The notes: generated by a model not told the origin, from the letters alone. Shown: positions 23,797-32,789, counted from the first letter of the stretch. The stretch is 64,000 nt of DNA from Sphaerisporangium viridialbum (GCF_049674955.1 NZ_CP187232.1:8494001-8558000), one strand, 5' to 3'. Translations and numbers: made by a program.

Positions 23797-24591
23797 ATGC
23801 GGCCTTCCAGCCAACCCCCCGGCCAGACAGAACCGGACGGCCCTGAGTGGCGGGCCACCCGCGCCTCGGTCATCCGCGACGCCGCCGGCATCGCCCTGAC
23901 CAGCGGGGCGTACGCCGTGTCCTGCGGCGCGATCTGCACGGCCGCGGGGCTGTCGGTCCTCCAGACGCTGGCCCTGTCACTGCTGATGTTCACCGGCGCG
24001 TCGCAGTTCGCCATCGCCGGGGTGATCGGCTCCGGCGGCAACCCGCTGGCCGGCGCCGCCGTCGCCGTCCTGCTCGGCAGCCGCAACGCCCTGTACGGCC
24101 TGCGCCTCGCCTCGCTGCTGAACGTCAGGGGCGCCCGCAAGGCCCTGGCCGCGCAGCTGGTCATCGACGAGACCACCGCGATGGCCGTCGGCCGCGACAC
24201 CGAACGGGCCGGGCGGCTCGGGTTCTGGGCGACCGGCGTCGCCCTCTACACCCTGTGGAGCCTCGGCAACCTCGTCGGCGCGCTCGGCGCCCAGGTGCTG
24301 CCGGACCCCGAGGTGCTCGGCATGGACGTCGCCGCGCCCGCCGCCTTCCTGGCACTGCTGGCGCCGCGCATGCGTGCCGGCCGTCCATGGGTCGCGGCCC
24401 TGCTCGCCGCGGCGGCGGCCCTGATCGCCGCTCCCCTGCTGCCCGCGGGCGTCCCCGTGCTGCTGGCGGCACTGGTAGTCGGGATCCTGGCGTTGCTCCT
24501 GCCCTCGCGGGAGCCCTCTGATGATGCTTCGAAGAACACCGAGCCGACGAGACCCCCGACCGCCTCCGACCCTGTGGAGGAGACTCCATGA
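23797..24591 (+). CDS. azlC: AzlC family branched-chain amino acid exporter subunit
   Basis: About 264 residues with several membrane helices. The AzlC signature GIALTSGAYAVSCGAICTAAGLSVLQTLALSLLMFTGASQFA and LLGSRNALYGL identifies the large subunit of the AzlCD exporter. Start uncertain: the ATG at 23797 avoids overlap with the GNAT gene; an in-frame GTG at 23749 would overlap it by 29 bp. Its stop overlaps the azlD start (ATGA at 24588). Confidence 0.9.
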   Translation: MRPSSQPPGQTEPDGPEWRATRASVIRDAAGIALTSGAYAVSCGAICTAAGLSVLQTLALSLLMFTGASQFAIAGVIGSGGNPLAGAAVAVLLGSRNALYGLRLASLLNVRGARKALAAQLVIDETTAMAVGRDTERAGRLGFWATGVALYTLWSLGNLVGALGAQVLPDPEVLGMDVAAPAAFLALLAPRMRAGRPWVAALLAAAAALIAAPLLPAGVPVLLAALVVGILALLLPSREPSDDASKNTEPTRPPTASDPVEETP

Positions 24592-24890
24592 TCTGGTACG
24601 CCGTGATCGCCGCGAGCGTGGGGTGCTACCTCTTCAAGCTCGCCGGGCTGTCCGTACCTGAGCGGATCCTGCGGAACGACCGCACGCGCCGGATCGCCGC
24701 GCTGCTCCCCGTGGGCCTGCTGGGCGCCCTGATCGCCACCCAGACGTTCACCGACGGCCACCACATCACCCTGGACGCTCGCGCCGCCGGGCTCGGCGCG
24801 GCCGTGATCGCGCTGCTGTTCCGCGCGCCGTTCCTGGTAGTCGTGGCGGTGGCCGTCGCGACCACCGCCTTGTTGCGCCTCCTGGGGTGA
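24588..24890 (+). CDS. azlD: AzlD family branched-chain amino acid exporter subunit
   Basis: 100 residues with about four membrane segments: MIWYAVIAASVGCYLFKLAGLSVPERILRN...LLPVGLLGALIATQTF...FRAPFLVVVAVAVATTALLRLL. Length, the APFLVVV motif and the coupling to azlC identify the small subunit of the exporter. Confidence 0.92.
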   Translation: MIWYAVIAASVGCYLFKLAGLSVPERILRNDRTRRIAALLPVGLLGALIATQTFTDGHHITLDARAAGLGAAVIALLFRAPFLVVVAVAVATTALLRLLG

Positions 24891-24920
24891 ACTGGCCGCC
24901 ACCCCCGGAGTCATCTGGAG

Positions 24921-25121
24921 CTATGCGCCGCCGTTGCGCGCCGCGTTCTTCTTGGCGATGCCCCGGACCACCTCGTCGACGTGCGGCTCGCACACCGGGT
25001 CCCTGGAACGCCTTCCGGAGAACCAGCTCGTCTCGATCACGTAGTCGGCTGGATGCCCGCATAGGCAGGTGCCAGGGTTTTCTGGGTCTACCGGTACTAC
25101 CGCTGTCTGCTGCCTGACCAT
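24921..25121 (-). CDS. Small protein with cysteine-rich motif
   Basis: 66 residues. Contains CLCGHPADYVIETSWFSGRRSRDPVCEPHVDEVVRGIAKKN, where Cys, Cys, His, Cys and His could form a zinc-ribbon-like site. It is convergent with azlD and divergent from the MacS-like kinase gene 190 bp away. No named family was recognised. Confidence 0.65.
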   Translation of the reverse strand: MVRQQTAVVPVDPENPGTCLCGHPADYVIETSWFSGRRSRDPVCEPHVDEVVRGIAKKNAARNGGA

Positions 25122-25311
25122 GAATCGAGCGTAGCCGCGATATGACCTCTTTTCTCCCAGAACACTCGGTTCTCCCTAGAAAGCAAGCCGCGTCGCGGGC
25201 GTGTGACCTGCTGCGCAGACCTCCAAGGCTAGGCGAACAGGGCTGCGGCGCCTCCTCATATGCCTACAGTTGGTTCACCGGGATAGGCGCCCACCACCAC
25301 GATGAGGATTT

Positions 25312-26457
25312 ATGGGCATAGAAGGGTCTTTTTGGCGCGCTATCGCGGTCTACCGCATCGCCTCGCTCGCGTACGCGGCGCTGTTGCTCGCGGGCGCGGG
25401 CGGCTACCAGCGGCCCGTCCTCGGATGGCTCGTCATCGGGGTCATGGCCCTCTGGACCGCCGCCACGACGTTCGCCTACCCGGTCGCCCGCGGCAGGACC
25501 CTCCTGCTGATCGACCTGCTCGTCACCATGGGATGCCTGCTCGCCTCGCCGTACGTCCAGGGCCCGGACGCCGGTCCCGCCGGGGTCATGCCGGTCACCG
25601 CCACCTGGATCGGCGGCCCGGTGCTCGCCTGGGCCGTGTACGGCGGGCGCCGCGCGGGGATCGTGGCGGCGGTCGCGCTGTCGGTGGGCGACCTGTGGCT
25701 GCGCGGCCTGCGCGGGTTCGACCTCTCCGTCCCCGTCAACGGGGCCGTGCTGCTGGTCCTCGCCGGAGCCGTGGTCGGCCACGTCGCCCGGCTCACCAAG
25801 CAGGCCGAGGAACGGCTCCAGCGCGCGACCGAGATGGAGGCGGCCGGCCGCGAGCGCGAGCGGCTCGCCCGGGGCATCCACGACTCGGTCCTGCAGGTGC
25901 TGGCCCTGGTGCAGCGCCGCGGGCTGGAGATCGGCGGGGAGGCCGCCGAGCTGGGCAGGCTGGCCGGAGAGCAGGAGGCGGCCCTGCGCGAGATGGTCCG
26001 CGCCGAGCCGGTCGGGGCGAGGTACGAGGACGCGGGGCTCGCCGACGTGGGCGCCCTGCTGCGCAGGTACGGCTCGGCCACGGTGACCGTCTCCACGCCC
26101 GCGACGCCGCTCCTGCTGCGGGCGCGGCAGGCCCGGGAGGTCACCGCGGCCGTGGGCGCCGCACTCGACAACGTGCGCCGGCACTGCGCGGAGGGCACCC
26201 GTGCCTGGGTGTTCGCCGAGGGGGACGCCGACTCGGTGACCGTGACCGTCCGCGACGACGGCCCCGGCATCCCGGCGGGGCGGCTCGCGGAGGCCGAGGC
26301 CGAGGGCAGGCTGGGGGTCGCGCAGTCGATCCGCGGCCGCGTCGCCGGCCTCGGCGGCACCGCCGGCTTCATCTCCGTGCCGGGCCAGGGGACCGAGGTT
26401 GAGCTGACCGTCCCCGCTCCCGCCGGGGCCGGAACCGACCTACAGTTGCCGTTGTGA
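25312..26457 (+). CDS. MacS-type sensor histidine kinase (DUF5931)
   Basis: A 381-residue membrane kinase. Residues 1-160 form the DUF5931 sensor with about six membrane segments (FWRAIAVYRIASLAYAALLL at the start). The dimerisation helix carries the phosphoacceptor in ERLARGIHDSVLQVLALVQRRG (His of GIHDSVLQ), and the C-terminal GHKL domain has ALDNVRRHC and RDDGPGIPAGRL. The stop overlaps the response-regulator start. DUF5931 kinases are called macrolide sensors (MacS) by homology; the ligand here is unproven. Confidence 0.92.
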   Translation: MGIEGSFWRAIAVYRIASLAYAALLLAGAGGYQRPVLGWLVIGVMALWTAATTFAYPVARGRTLLLIDLLVTMGCLLASPYVQGPDAGPAGVMPVTATWIGGPVLAWAVYGGRRAGIVAAVALSVGDLWLRGLRGFDLSVPVNGAVLLVLAGAVVGHVARLTKQAEERLQRATEMEAAGRERERLARGIHDSVLQVLALVQRRGLEIGGEAAELGRLAGEQEAALREMVRAEPVGARYEDAGLADVGALLRRYGSATVTVSTPATPLLLRARQAREVTAAVGAALDNVRRHCAEGTRAWVFAEGDADSVTVTVRDDGPGIPAGRLAEAEAEGRLGVAQSIRGRVAGLGGTAGFISVPGQGTEVELTVPAPAGAGTDLQLPL

Positions 26458-27101
26458 GCGCACTGCGGGTGATGGTGGTGGACGACCACCCGATGTGGCG
26501 GGACTCCGTCGCCCGCGACCTCGGCGAGGCGATGTACGACGTGGTCGCCACCACGGGCGAGGGCCGCCAGGCCCTCCGCGTCGCCGCGGCCGTACGGCCC
26601 GACGTGGTGATCCTCGACCTGAGGCTTCCCGACCTGCCCGGGGTCGAGGTGGCCAGGGGGCTCGCGGCCTCCGAGCACCCGCCCCGCGTCCTGGTGCTGT
26701 CGGCGAGCGGCGAGCAGGAGGACGTGCTGGAGGCCGTCAAGGCGGGCGCCTCCGGCTACCTGGTCAAGTCGGCGGGCAGGGAGGAGTTCCTCGACGCCGT
26801 GCGGCGCACGGCCGAGGGCGAGCCGGTGTTCACCCCCGGCCTCGCGGGGCTCGTGCTCGGCGAGTACCGCCGCCTGGCCGTCCAGGCGCCCGCCGATGAC
26901 GGCCCGCGCCTGACCGACCGCGAGACCGAGGTGCTGCGCCTGGTCGCCAAGGGCCTGTCGTACAAGCAGATCGCCGAGCGGCTCGTGCTCTCGCACCGCA
27001 CCGTGCAGAACCACGTGCAGAACACCCTCAACAAGCTGCAGCTCCACAACCGGGTCGAGCTGGTCCGCTACGCGATCGAGCGCGGCCTCGACGAGACGTA
27101 G
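26454..27101 (+). CDS. LuxR family (NarL type) response regulator, MacR-like
   Basis: 215 residues. Receiver domain MVVDDHPMWRDSVARDL with phosphoacceptor Asp in VVILDLRLPDLPG and Lys in SGYLVKSAG, followed by a LuxR helix-turn-helix (LTDRETEVLRLVAKGLSYKQIAERLVLSHRTVQNHVQNTLNKL). The GTG start overlaps the kinase stop, forming a two-gene two-component system. Confidence 0.95.
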   Translation: MSALRVMVVDDHPMWRDSVARDLGEAMYDVVATTGEGRQALRVAAAVRPDVVILDLRLPDLPGVEVARGLAASEHPPRVLVLSASGEQEDVLEAVKAGASGYLVKSAGREEFLDAVRRTAEGEPVFTPGLAGLVLGEYRRLAVQAPADDGPRLTDRETEVLRLVAKGLSYKQIAERLVLSHRTVQNHVQNTLNKLQLHNRVELVRYAIERGLDET

Positions 27102-27116
27102 ACCCCGGTCGGTGCC

Positions 27117-27407
27117 TCAGATGCCGTCGACCTTGTACGGGTCGTGCTCGGCGAGAAGCTTGTCGAGGCGTGCCTGGTCGACGCGGCTGGCGATGTTGCC
27201 GACCTCCTGCCGGTCGCGCAGGCACTTGGCGAGCACGAAGGCCGACGTCACCGTGTAAAGCACGGCGACGGCCAGGAACGCGCGGATCCAGGCGTCCACG
27301 GGAAGGTAGGCGATGCCGACCGCGACGCCGCCGAGTGCGAGCCCGAAGGACAGGACGCATTGTGCGTAGTAGGCACCGGTCATGGTGGGCTGTAGGGGCT
27401 TCGTCAT
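27117..27407 (-). CDS. YiaA/YiaB family inner membrane protein
   Basis: 96 residues with two closely spaced membrane hairpins: YYAQCVLSFGLALGGVAVGIAYLPVDAWIRAFLAVAVLYTVTSAFVLAKCLRDRQE, the YiaAB two-helix pattern. Start ATG at 27407 (MTKPLQPTMTGAYYAQ). It is convergent with the response-regulator gene, 15 bp from its stop. Function in the family is unknown. Confidence 0.9.
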   Translation of the reverse strand: MTKPLQPTMTGAYYAQCVLSFGLALGGVAVGIAYLPVDAWIRAFLAVAVLYTVTSAFVLAKCLRDRQEVGNIASRVDQARLDKLLAEHDPYKVDGI

Positions 27408-27533
27408 GGTTTCGATGCTCCACCACGGCCGGCCGGGGCGCCTGAGTACGCGTACCGGACCTCTTCTGAGTACTTCCTGCGCTGCGGGCGAAAGAGGCGA
27501 CGTGGGCGCTGATCGCCGCCCTAGGGTGCCCGT

Positions 27534-28229
27534 ATGGAGATCACCCAGCTTCGCCCCGAGCTCTACATGCTCCAGCCGAGCTTCGGGCAGGCCTACCTCT
27601 GGCGGGACGCCGGCTCGCTCACTCTCATCGACACCGGCATCGCGGGCTCGGGGGCCGGCATCGCCGAGGCCATCGGCAAGCTGGGGTTCGACAGGCGTGA
27701 GCTCACCCGCGTGGTGGTGACCCACTTCCACGAGGACCACACCGGCTCGGCGGACGAGATCAGGGCGTGGGGCGGGGTGACCGTCATGGCCCACCGGCTC
27801 GAAGCGCCCGTGGTCCGGGGCGTGGTCCCCGGCCAGGCGCCCGACTTCCTCGACTGGGAGCGCGAGCTGCACGCGCAGGTGGCCACCGGCCTGCCACCCG
27901 CGCCGCCCTGCCCCGTCGACCGCGAGCTCGAAGACGGCGACGTCATCGACTTCGGCGGCGGCGCCCGCGTGATCGCCACCCCTGGCCACACCGACGGCAG
28001 CATCGCGATCCACCTGCCCGAGTCCGGCGTGCTGTTCACGGGCGACACCGTGGCCCACGTCGACGGGCAGGTGATGCTCGGGGTCTTCAACGTCGACCGC
28101 GCGAGGACCATGGAGTCGTTCCGCGCCCTGGCCCTGCTCGACACGACCCTCGCCTGCGTCGGCCACGGCCGGCCGATCACCACCGACGTTCCCGGCACCC
28201 TCACCGCCGTCTCGCGCAACTTCGCCTGA
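27534..28229 (+). CDS. MBL-fold metallo-hydrolase
   Basis: A 231-residue metallo-beta-lactamase-fold hydrolase. The metal motif THFHEDHTG (near residue 63), the later ligands in TPGHTDGS, FTGDTV and GHGRP are all present. No extra domain. It is probably a cytoplasmic hydrolase of a thioester, lactone or phosphodiester-like substrate; the sequence does not decide. Confidence 0.92.
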   Translation: MEITQLRPELYMLQPSFGQAYLWRDAGSLTLIDTGIAGSGAGIAEAIGKLGFDRRELTRVVVTHFHEDHTGSADEIRAWGGVTVMAHRLEAPVVRGVVPGQAPDFLDWERELHAQVATGLPPAPPCPVDRELEDGDVIDFGGGARVIATPGHTDGSIAIHLPESGVLFTGDTVAHVDGQVMLGVFNVDRARTMESFRALALLDTTLACVGHGRPITTDVPGTLTAVSRNFA

Positions 28230-28242
28230 TCCCCCTCAGGGG

Positions 28243-29232
28243 TCAGGGGCGCACGGCGCCCACCAGGCGGCCGCGCCAGTAGGCGTCCAGCGCGACCACC
28301 TTGACCACGTCGCCGGTGCGCGGGGCGTGCACCATCTTGCCGTCGCCCGCGTAGATGCCCATGTGGCCGAGCCCGTTGCTGAAGAGCAGGTCACCGGGTT
28401 GCAGCGCGTTCAGCGACACCCGGCGGGAGGCGCCCCACGCCCACTGCTGGTAGGTGGTGCGCGGCAGCTTGACCCCGGCCTTGGCCCAGGACGCCTGGGC
28501 GAAGCCCGAGCAGTCGTAGGAGCCCGGCCCCGTGGCGCCCCAGCGGTACGGCTTGCCCACCTGCGCGTAGGCGAACCGCAGCGCCACCTTGGCGTTGCCG
28601 GAGGCCGCGCCGTCGTACTTGATGCCACGGCTGTTCGGGTCGCCCGCGTTGAACTGGTTCAGCCGCCGCAGCAGGCGTTCCTGCTCGCCGACGAGCGCCT
28701 CGACCTTCTTCTTCTCCTTGCCGACGTCGGCCAGGATCTTGGACATGTCGTCGTAGGCCGTCTTGGCGTTGGCGCGCCGCGTGCGGAGCCCGCGCGTGGC
28801 GGCGTCGAACGCCTCAAGGGCGCGCGCCTGCCCCGCGGTCACCTGGCCGGCCACGGCGAGCCCGGACAGCAGGCCCGCCGGGTCGTCCTGCGAGACGATG
28901 CCGGGCACGCTGATCATGCCGCCGTACTGGTACATGTTCGACGCGGTGGAGACGACGCTCTCCCGCAGCGAGTCGACCTTGCTCCGCTCGCGGCCCAGCT
29001 CCTGGTCGAGCAGGCCGTACTTCTTCCTGGCGGCCTTGTAGCGCTCGGCGACGGTGTTGTAACGCTCGACCATCTTGTCGGCCTGGTCCTGGAGCTTCTC
29101 GAGCCTGGCCTTGGCCTGTGCGACGGTGGGACGCGGCTCGGCGACGGCGCTCCCCTGAGAGGTCACCAACACGGCGACGGCCAGCCCGGCGACCGCCGGA
29201 ACAAGTCTCTTCCGGACGCTGCGCACGGGCAC
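28243..29232 (-). CDS. Secreted NlpC/P60 peptidoglycan hydrolase with coiled coil
   Basis: About 329 residues. GTG at 29232 with AGGGAAGGG upstream; a longer in-frame version adds 25 residues without signal-peptide character. Signal peptide (RKRLVPAVAGLAVAVLVTSQGSAVA), a long coiled coil (about 35-200: AQAKARLEKLQDQADKMVERYN and a second helical pair) and a C-terminal NlpC/P60 domain with catalytic Cys in YDCSGFAQASW and His in GLGHMGIYAG. A D,L-endopeptidase acting on cell-wall peptides. Convergent with the MBL gene. Confidence 0.93.
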   Translation of the reverse strand: MPVRSVRKRLVPAVAGLAVAVLVTSQGSAVAEPRPTVAQAKARLEKLQDQADKMVERYNTVAERYKAARKKYGLLDQELGRERSKVDSLRESVVSTASNMYQYGGMISVPGIVSQDDPAGLLSGLAVAGQVTAGQARALEAFDAATRGLRTRRANAKTAYDDMSKILADVGKEKKKVEALVGEQERLLRRLNQFNAGDPNSRGIKYDGAASGNAKVALRFAYAQVGKPYRWGATGPGSYDCSGFAQASWAKAGVKLPRTTYQQWAWGASRRVSLNALQPGDLLFSNGLGHMGIYAGDGKMVHAPRTGDVVKVVALDAYWRGRLVGAVRP

Positions 29233-29359
29233 GTGGATCCCTTCCCTGGTCGGCCGCGCCGTGCCGGCCCGCCACGACATCGACGGACCGGCCACGGCGA
29301 TTCGCACCAGCAGGTACGGCCCACGTCGCCGAGCGGTTCACCGAAAGGGAAGAAAAGTA

Positions 29360-31003
29360 CTACCGGTCGGTTTCCGCGACCTGGCCGGCGGAGAGCCGGA
29401 GGTGGCGGGTGGTGTGCACGGCCTTCAGCATGCGGCGGTCGTGCGTGACCAGCAGCAGGGTGCCGGGGTAGGACGAGAGCGCCGACTCCAGCTGCTCGAT
29501 CGCCACGAGATCGAGGTGGTTGGTCGGCTCGTCCAGCACAAGAAGGTTCACCCCCCGAGCCTGGAGGAGCGCCAGGGCCGCCCGGGTGCGCTCGCCGGGC
29601 GACAGGGTGGCGGCGGGCCGCAGCACGTGCGCCGCCCTCAGCGCGAACTTCGCGAGCAGCGTGCGCACGTCCGCGGGCGGCATGTCGGGCACGGCGGCGC
29701 CGAAGGCGTCCAGCAGCGGCTCGTCGCCGAGGAACAGGGCACGCGCCTGGTCGACCTCCCCGACCACGACGCCCGGCCCGAGCGCCGCGTGCCCCTCGTC
29801 GAGCGGCACCCTGCCGAGGATCGCCGCGAGCAGCGTCGACTTGCCAGAGCCGTTGGCCCCGGTGATCGCCACCCGCTCGGCCCAGCCGATCTGCAGGTCG
29901 ACGGGGCCGAGGACGAACGCCCCGCGCCTGACCACCGCCCCCCGCGTGGTCGCCACGACCGCCCCTGCCCGTGGAGCGGCGGCGATCTCCATGCGCAGCT
30001 CCCACTCCTTGCGGGGCTCCTCCACGACCTCCAGCCGCTCGATCATCCGCTCGGTCTGGCGGGCCTTGGCCGCCTGCTTCTCGCTCGCCTCGCTGCGGAA
30101 CTTGCGGCCGATCTTGTCGTTGTCGGTGGCCTTGCGGCGGGCGTTCTTCACGCCCTTGTCCATCCAGGCCCGCTGCATCCCCGCCCTGGCCTGGAGCCCG
30201 GCCCGCGTGTCGGCGTACTCCTCGTACTCGGCGCGCGCGTGACGGCGGGCGACCTCGCGCTCGGTCAGGTAGGCCTCGTACCCGCCGCCGTAGCCGCGCA
30301 CCTCCTGCTGGACGAGGTCGAGCTCGACCACCTTGGTCACGGTCCTGGCGAGGAACTCGCGATCGTGGCTCACCACGACGGTCCCGGCCCGCAGGCCGGT
30401 GACGAAGCGCTCCAGCCGTTCGAGCCCGTCCAGGTCGAGGTCGTTGGTGGGCTCGTCGAGCAGGAAGACGTCGTAGCGGCTGAGCAGCAGCGACGCCATG
30501 CCGGCCCGGGCGGCCTGCCCGCCGGACAGCGCCGTCATGGGATGGTGCAGGTCGACGGCCAGGCCGAGCTCGGCGGTGACCTCCTCGGCCCGTTCCGCGA
30601 GATCCGCGCCGCCGAGGGCGAGCCAGCGCTCCAGCCCCGTGGAGTACGCGTCGTCGGCGCCCGGACGGCCCTCGACCAGGCCCTCGGTCGCGGCGTCCAG
30701 GTCGCGCTGCGCGGCGGCGACGCCCGTGCGGCGGGCCAGGAACTCCGCCACCGTCTCGCCCGGCCTGCGCTCGGGCTCCTGCGGGAGGTAGCCGACGACC
30801 GCCGTGGGCGGGCTGAGCTGCACGGAGCCGTGCTCCGGGGCGGCGAGCCCCGCGAGGATCCGCAGCAGGGTGGACTTCCCCGCGCCGTTGACGCCGACCA
30901 GCCCGATGACGTCCTCGGGCGCGACGACCAGGTCGAGCCCGGAGAACAGGACCCTGTCACCGTGTGCGGCTGCGAGGTCCTTGGCGACGATGGTGGCGGT
31001 CAT
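29360..31003 (-). CDS. ABC-F family ATPase (ribosome-associated)
   Basis: 547 residues without membrane segments: two ABC domains with Walker A GVNGAGKS and GANGSGKS, signatures LSGGQ and LSPGE, Walker B LLDEPTNDLD and LDEPTNHLD, and a basic linker between (GMQRAWMDKGVKNARRKATDNDKIGRKF). ABC-F proteins act on the ribosome as translation factors or antibiotic-resistance proteins. The linker is moderately long; which class it belongs to cannot be decided. The ATG at 31003 was chosen over a TTG two codons upstream. It is divergent from the metallophosphoesterase gene. Confidence 0.93.
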   Translation of the reverse strand: MTATIVAKDLAAAHGDRVLFSGLDLVVAPEDVIGLVGVNGAGKSTLLRILAGLAAPEHGSVQLSPPTAVVGYLPQEPERRPGETVAEFLARRTGVAAAQRDLDAATEGLVEGRPGADDAYSTGLERWLALGGADLAERAEEVTAELGLAVDLHHPMTALSGGQAARAGMASLLLSRYDVFLLDEPTNDLDLDGLERLERFVTGLRAGTVVVSHDREFLARTVTKVVELDLVQQEVRGYGGGYEAYLTEREVARRHARAEYEEYADTRAGLQARAGMQRAWMDKGVKNARRKATDNDKIGRKFRSEASEKQAAKARQTERMIERLEVVEEPRKEWELRMEIAAAPRAGAVVATTRGAVVRRGAFVLGPVDLQIGWAERVAITGANGSGKSTLLAAILGRVPLDEGHAALGPGVVVGEVDQARALFLGDEPLLDAFGAAVPDMPPADVRTLLAKFALRAAHVLRPAATLSPGERTRAALALLQARGVNLLVLDEPTNHLDLVAIEQLESALSSYPGTLLLVTHDRRMLKAVHTTRHLRLSAGQVAETDR

Positions 31004-31105
31004 GCCCAAACGCTATCCGGCCCCGGCTCGACATCCCACATCCCGGGCCCGGCCGCGTCCGTGATGTGTTTCCCGCCCGACAACGGCACGGTTTACGATC
31101 GCCAT

Positions 31106-31963
31106 GTGACGATCGGCGGCACGGCCAGCGGCAAGCTCATGGCGATCAGCGACCTCCACGTGGCGTATCCCGAGAACCGCCAGGTCGTCGAGAAGCTGCG
31201 CCCCGAGTCCGAGAGCGACTGGCTGCTGGTGGCCGGCGACGTCGGCGAGTTCGCCGCCGACATCGAATGGGCGCTGACCCTGCTGAAGGAGCGCTTCGCC
31301 ACCGTCGTGTGGACTCCGGGGAACCACGAGCTGTGGACGCCGAAGGACGATCCGGTGCAGCTGCGGGGAGAGGAGCGTTATCGCCACCTGGTCGACGTCT
31401 GCCGGCGCATCGGCGTGCTCACCCCCGAGGATCCCTACGCCGTCTGGACGGGGCACGGCGGGCCGGTCACCATCGTGCCCCTCTTCGTGCTGTACGACTA
31501 CACCTTCCGGCCGCCGAACACCACCAAGGAAGAGGCGCTCGCGTGGGCGCACAAGGCGGGCGTGGTGTGCACCGACGAGTACATGCTCCACCCCGACCCC
31601 TATCCCAGCCGCGATGCCTGGTGCCGGGCCCGGCTGCGCGAGACCGAGCGCCGCCTTTCGACCCGCGACCCGGGCATCCCGACCGTCCTGGTCAACCACT
31701 TCCCGCTGGTGCGCCAGCCCACCGACATCCTGCGCTATCCGCAGTTCGCGCAGTGGTGCGGCACGGTGGAGACCGCCGACTGGCACCTGCGCTACAACGC
31801 CGCGACGGTGGTGTACGGCCACCTGCACATCCCCCGCACGACCTGGTACGACGGCGTGCGCTTCGAGGAGGTGTCCCTCGGCTACCCGCGCGAGCGGCGC
31901 GCGTACGGGCTGGACGGCATGCAGGCGATCAGGCACGTCTTCCCCGAGGAGGCTCCCTCGTGA
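31106..31963 (+). CDS. Metallophosphoesterase coupled to a phosphopantetheinyl transferase
   Basis: 285 residues from a GTG start. Calcineurin-like motifs: AISDLHVAYPENR, LVAGDVGEFA, VVWTPGNHELWT, LVNHFPLV and YGHLHIPRT. Its stop overlaps the GTG of the PPTase gene. The same pairing of this phosphoesterase with an Sfp-type PPTase occurs in many actinomycetes; a role in removing or recycling phosphopantetheine groups is plausible but not shown. Confidence 0.9.
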   Translation: MTIGGTASGKLMAISDLHVAYPENRQVVEKLRPESESDWLLVAGDVGEFAADIEWALTLLKERFATVVWTPGNHELWTPKDDPVQLRGEERYRHLVDVCRRIGVLTPEDPYAVWTGHGGPVTIVPLFVLYDYTFRPPNTTKEEALAWAHKAGVVCTDEYMLHPDPYPSRDAWCRARLRETERRLSTRDPGIPTVLVNHFPLVRQPTDILRYPQFAQWCGTVETADWHLRYNAATVVYGHLHIPRTTWYDGVRFEEVSLGYPRERRAYGLDGMQAIRHVFPEEAPS

Positions 31964-32664
31964 TCGAGAGCATCCTTCCCCCGTACGTGGTGTCGGCCGA
32001 CCTCTCTGAGGACCCTCCGGAGGCCGGCCTGTTCCCCGAGGAGGAGAAGGTCATCGAGAACGCCGTCGAAAAGCGGCGCAGGGAGTTCACGACCGCGCGG
32101 CTGTGCGCGCGGCGTGCCATGAGCGAGCTGGGCGTGCCGCCCGCGCCGGTGCTCCCTGGCGCGCGGGGCGAGCCCCGGTGGCCGAGCGGCGTCGTCGGCA
32201 GCCTGACCCACTGCGCGGGCTACCGCGGCGCCGTCCTCGGCAGGGCGGCGGACGTCACCACGATCGGCATCGACGCCGAGCCCAACGACCTCCTGGCCGA
32301 GGGTGTGCTGGAGGTGATCTCCCTGCCGGAGGAGAGGGATCATCTGCGCGAGCTCTCGCGCCGCGACCGGCGCGTCCACTGGGAGCGGCTGCTCTTCAGC
32401 GCCAAGGAGTCGGTCTACAAGGCGTGGTTCCCGCTCACCGGGCTGTGGCTCGACTTCGAGGAGGCCCGGCTGGAGATCGACCCTGAACGGGGCGCCTTCC
32501 AGGCCCGGCTCCTGGTGCCGGGCCCGCGCGTGAACGGCTCGGAGGTCACGGGGTTCTCCGGGCGCTGGCTGGTGCGCAACGGGCTCATCCTCACCGCCAT
32601 CGTCGTCCCCGCCCCTGCCACCCTGGCGCGCACGACTCCGCCCGGCAAACTGATCGAGTCGTAG
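31960..32664 (+). CDS. 4'-phosphopantetheinyl transferase (EntD/Sfp-like)
   Basis: A 234-residue enzyme that moves phosphopantetheine from CoA to carrier-protein serines of polyketide or peptide synthases. Motifs: RREFTTARLCARRAM, SLTHCAGYRGAVLG, GIDAEP (magnesium ligands) and FSAKESVYKAW. The residue after GID is Ala where many have Val. GTGA overlap with the phosphoesterase gene. No PKS or NRPS gene is in the window, so it probably serves carrier proteins elsewhere. Confidence 0.94.
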   Translation: MIESILPPYVVSADLSEDPPEAGLFPEEEKVIENAVEKRRREFTTARLCARRAMSELGVPPAPVLPGARGEPRWPSGVVGSLTHCAGYRGAVLGRAADVTTIGIDAEPNDLLAEGVLEVISLPEERDHLRELSRRDRRVHWERLLFSAKESVYKAWFPLTGLWLDFEEARLEIDPERGAFQARLLVPGPRVNGSEVTGFSGRWLVRNGLILTAIVVPAPATLARTTPPGKLIES

Positions 32665-32724
32665 ACCCCTTCCCTGGCCCGAGCCCGCATCCCGCCAAGG
32701 CCGCGTAACTTCCGATTTAAGGGC

Positions 32725-32749
32725 GTTCGTCCGCATTTGTGATCGGGTA
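32725..32749 (+). promoter_or_regulatory. Possible SigB/SigF-type promoter (GTTC-N16-GGGTA)
   Basis: GTTC at 32725-32728 and GGGTA at 32745-32749, 41 nt before the ABM-domain gene. The -35 element deviates at one position. Confidence 0.35.
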
Positions 32750-32789
32750 CGAGTTAACACGTTCCGATCAGCGGAGGGAGGGATCGCCA

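Noticed and set aside
29233..29359. c-di-AMP riboswitch upstream of the NlpC/P60 gene
   Set aside because: Such leaders are common before these genes, but only short matches (GTACCTGCTGGTGCG) are present and the core ydaO blocks are missing.
29261..31105. Very long plus-strand open frame opposite the ABC-F gene, continuous with the phosphoesterase
   Set aside because: Its first 600 codons are a high-GC shadow of the ABC-F gene; only the part from the GTG at 31106 has family motifs.
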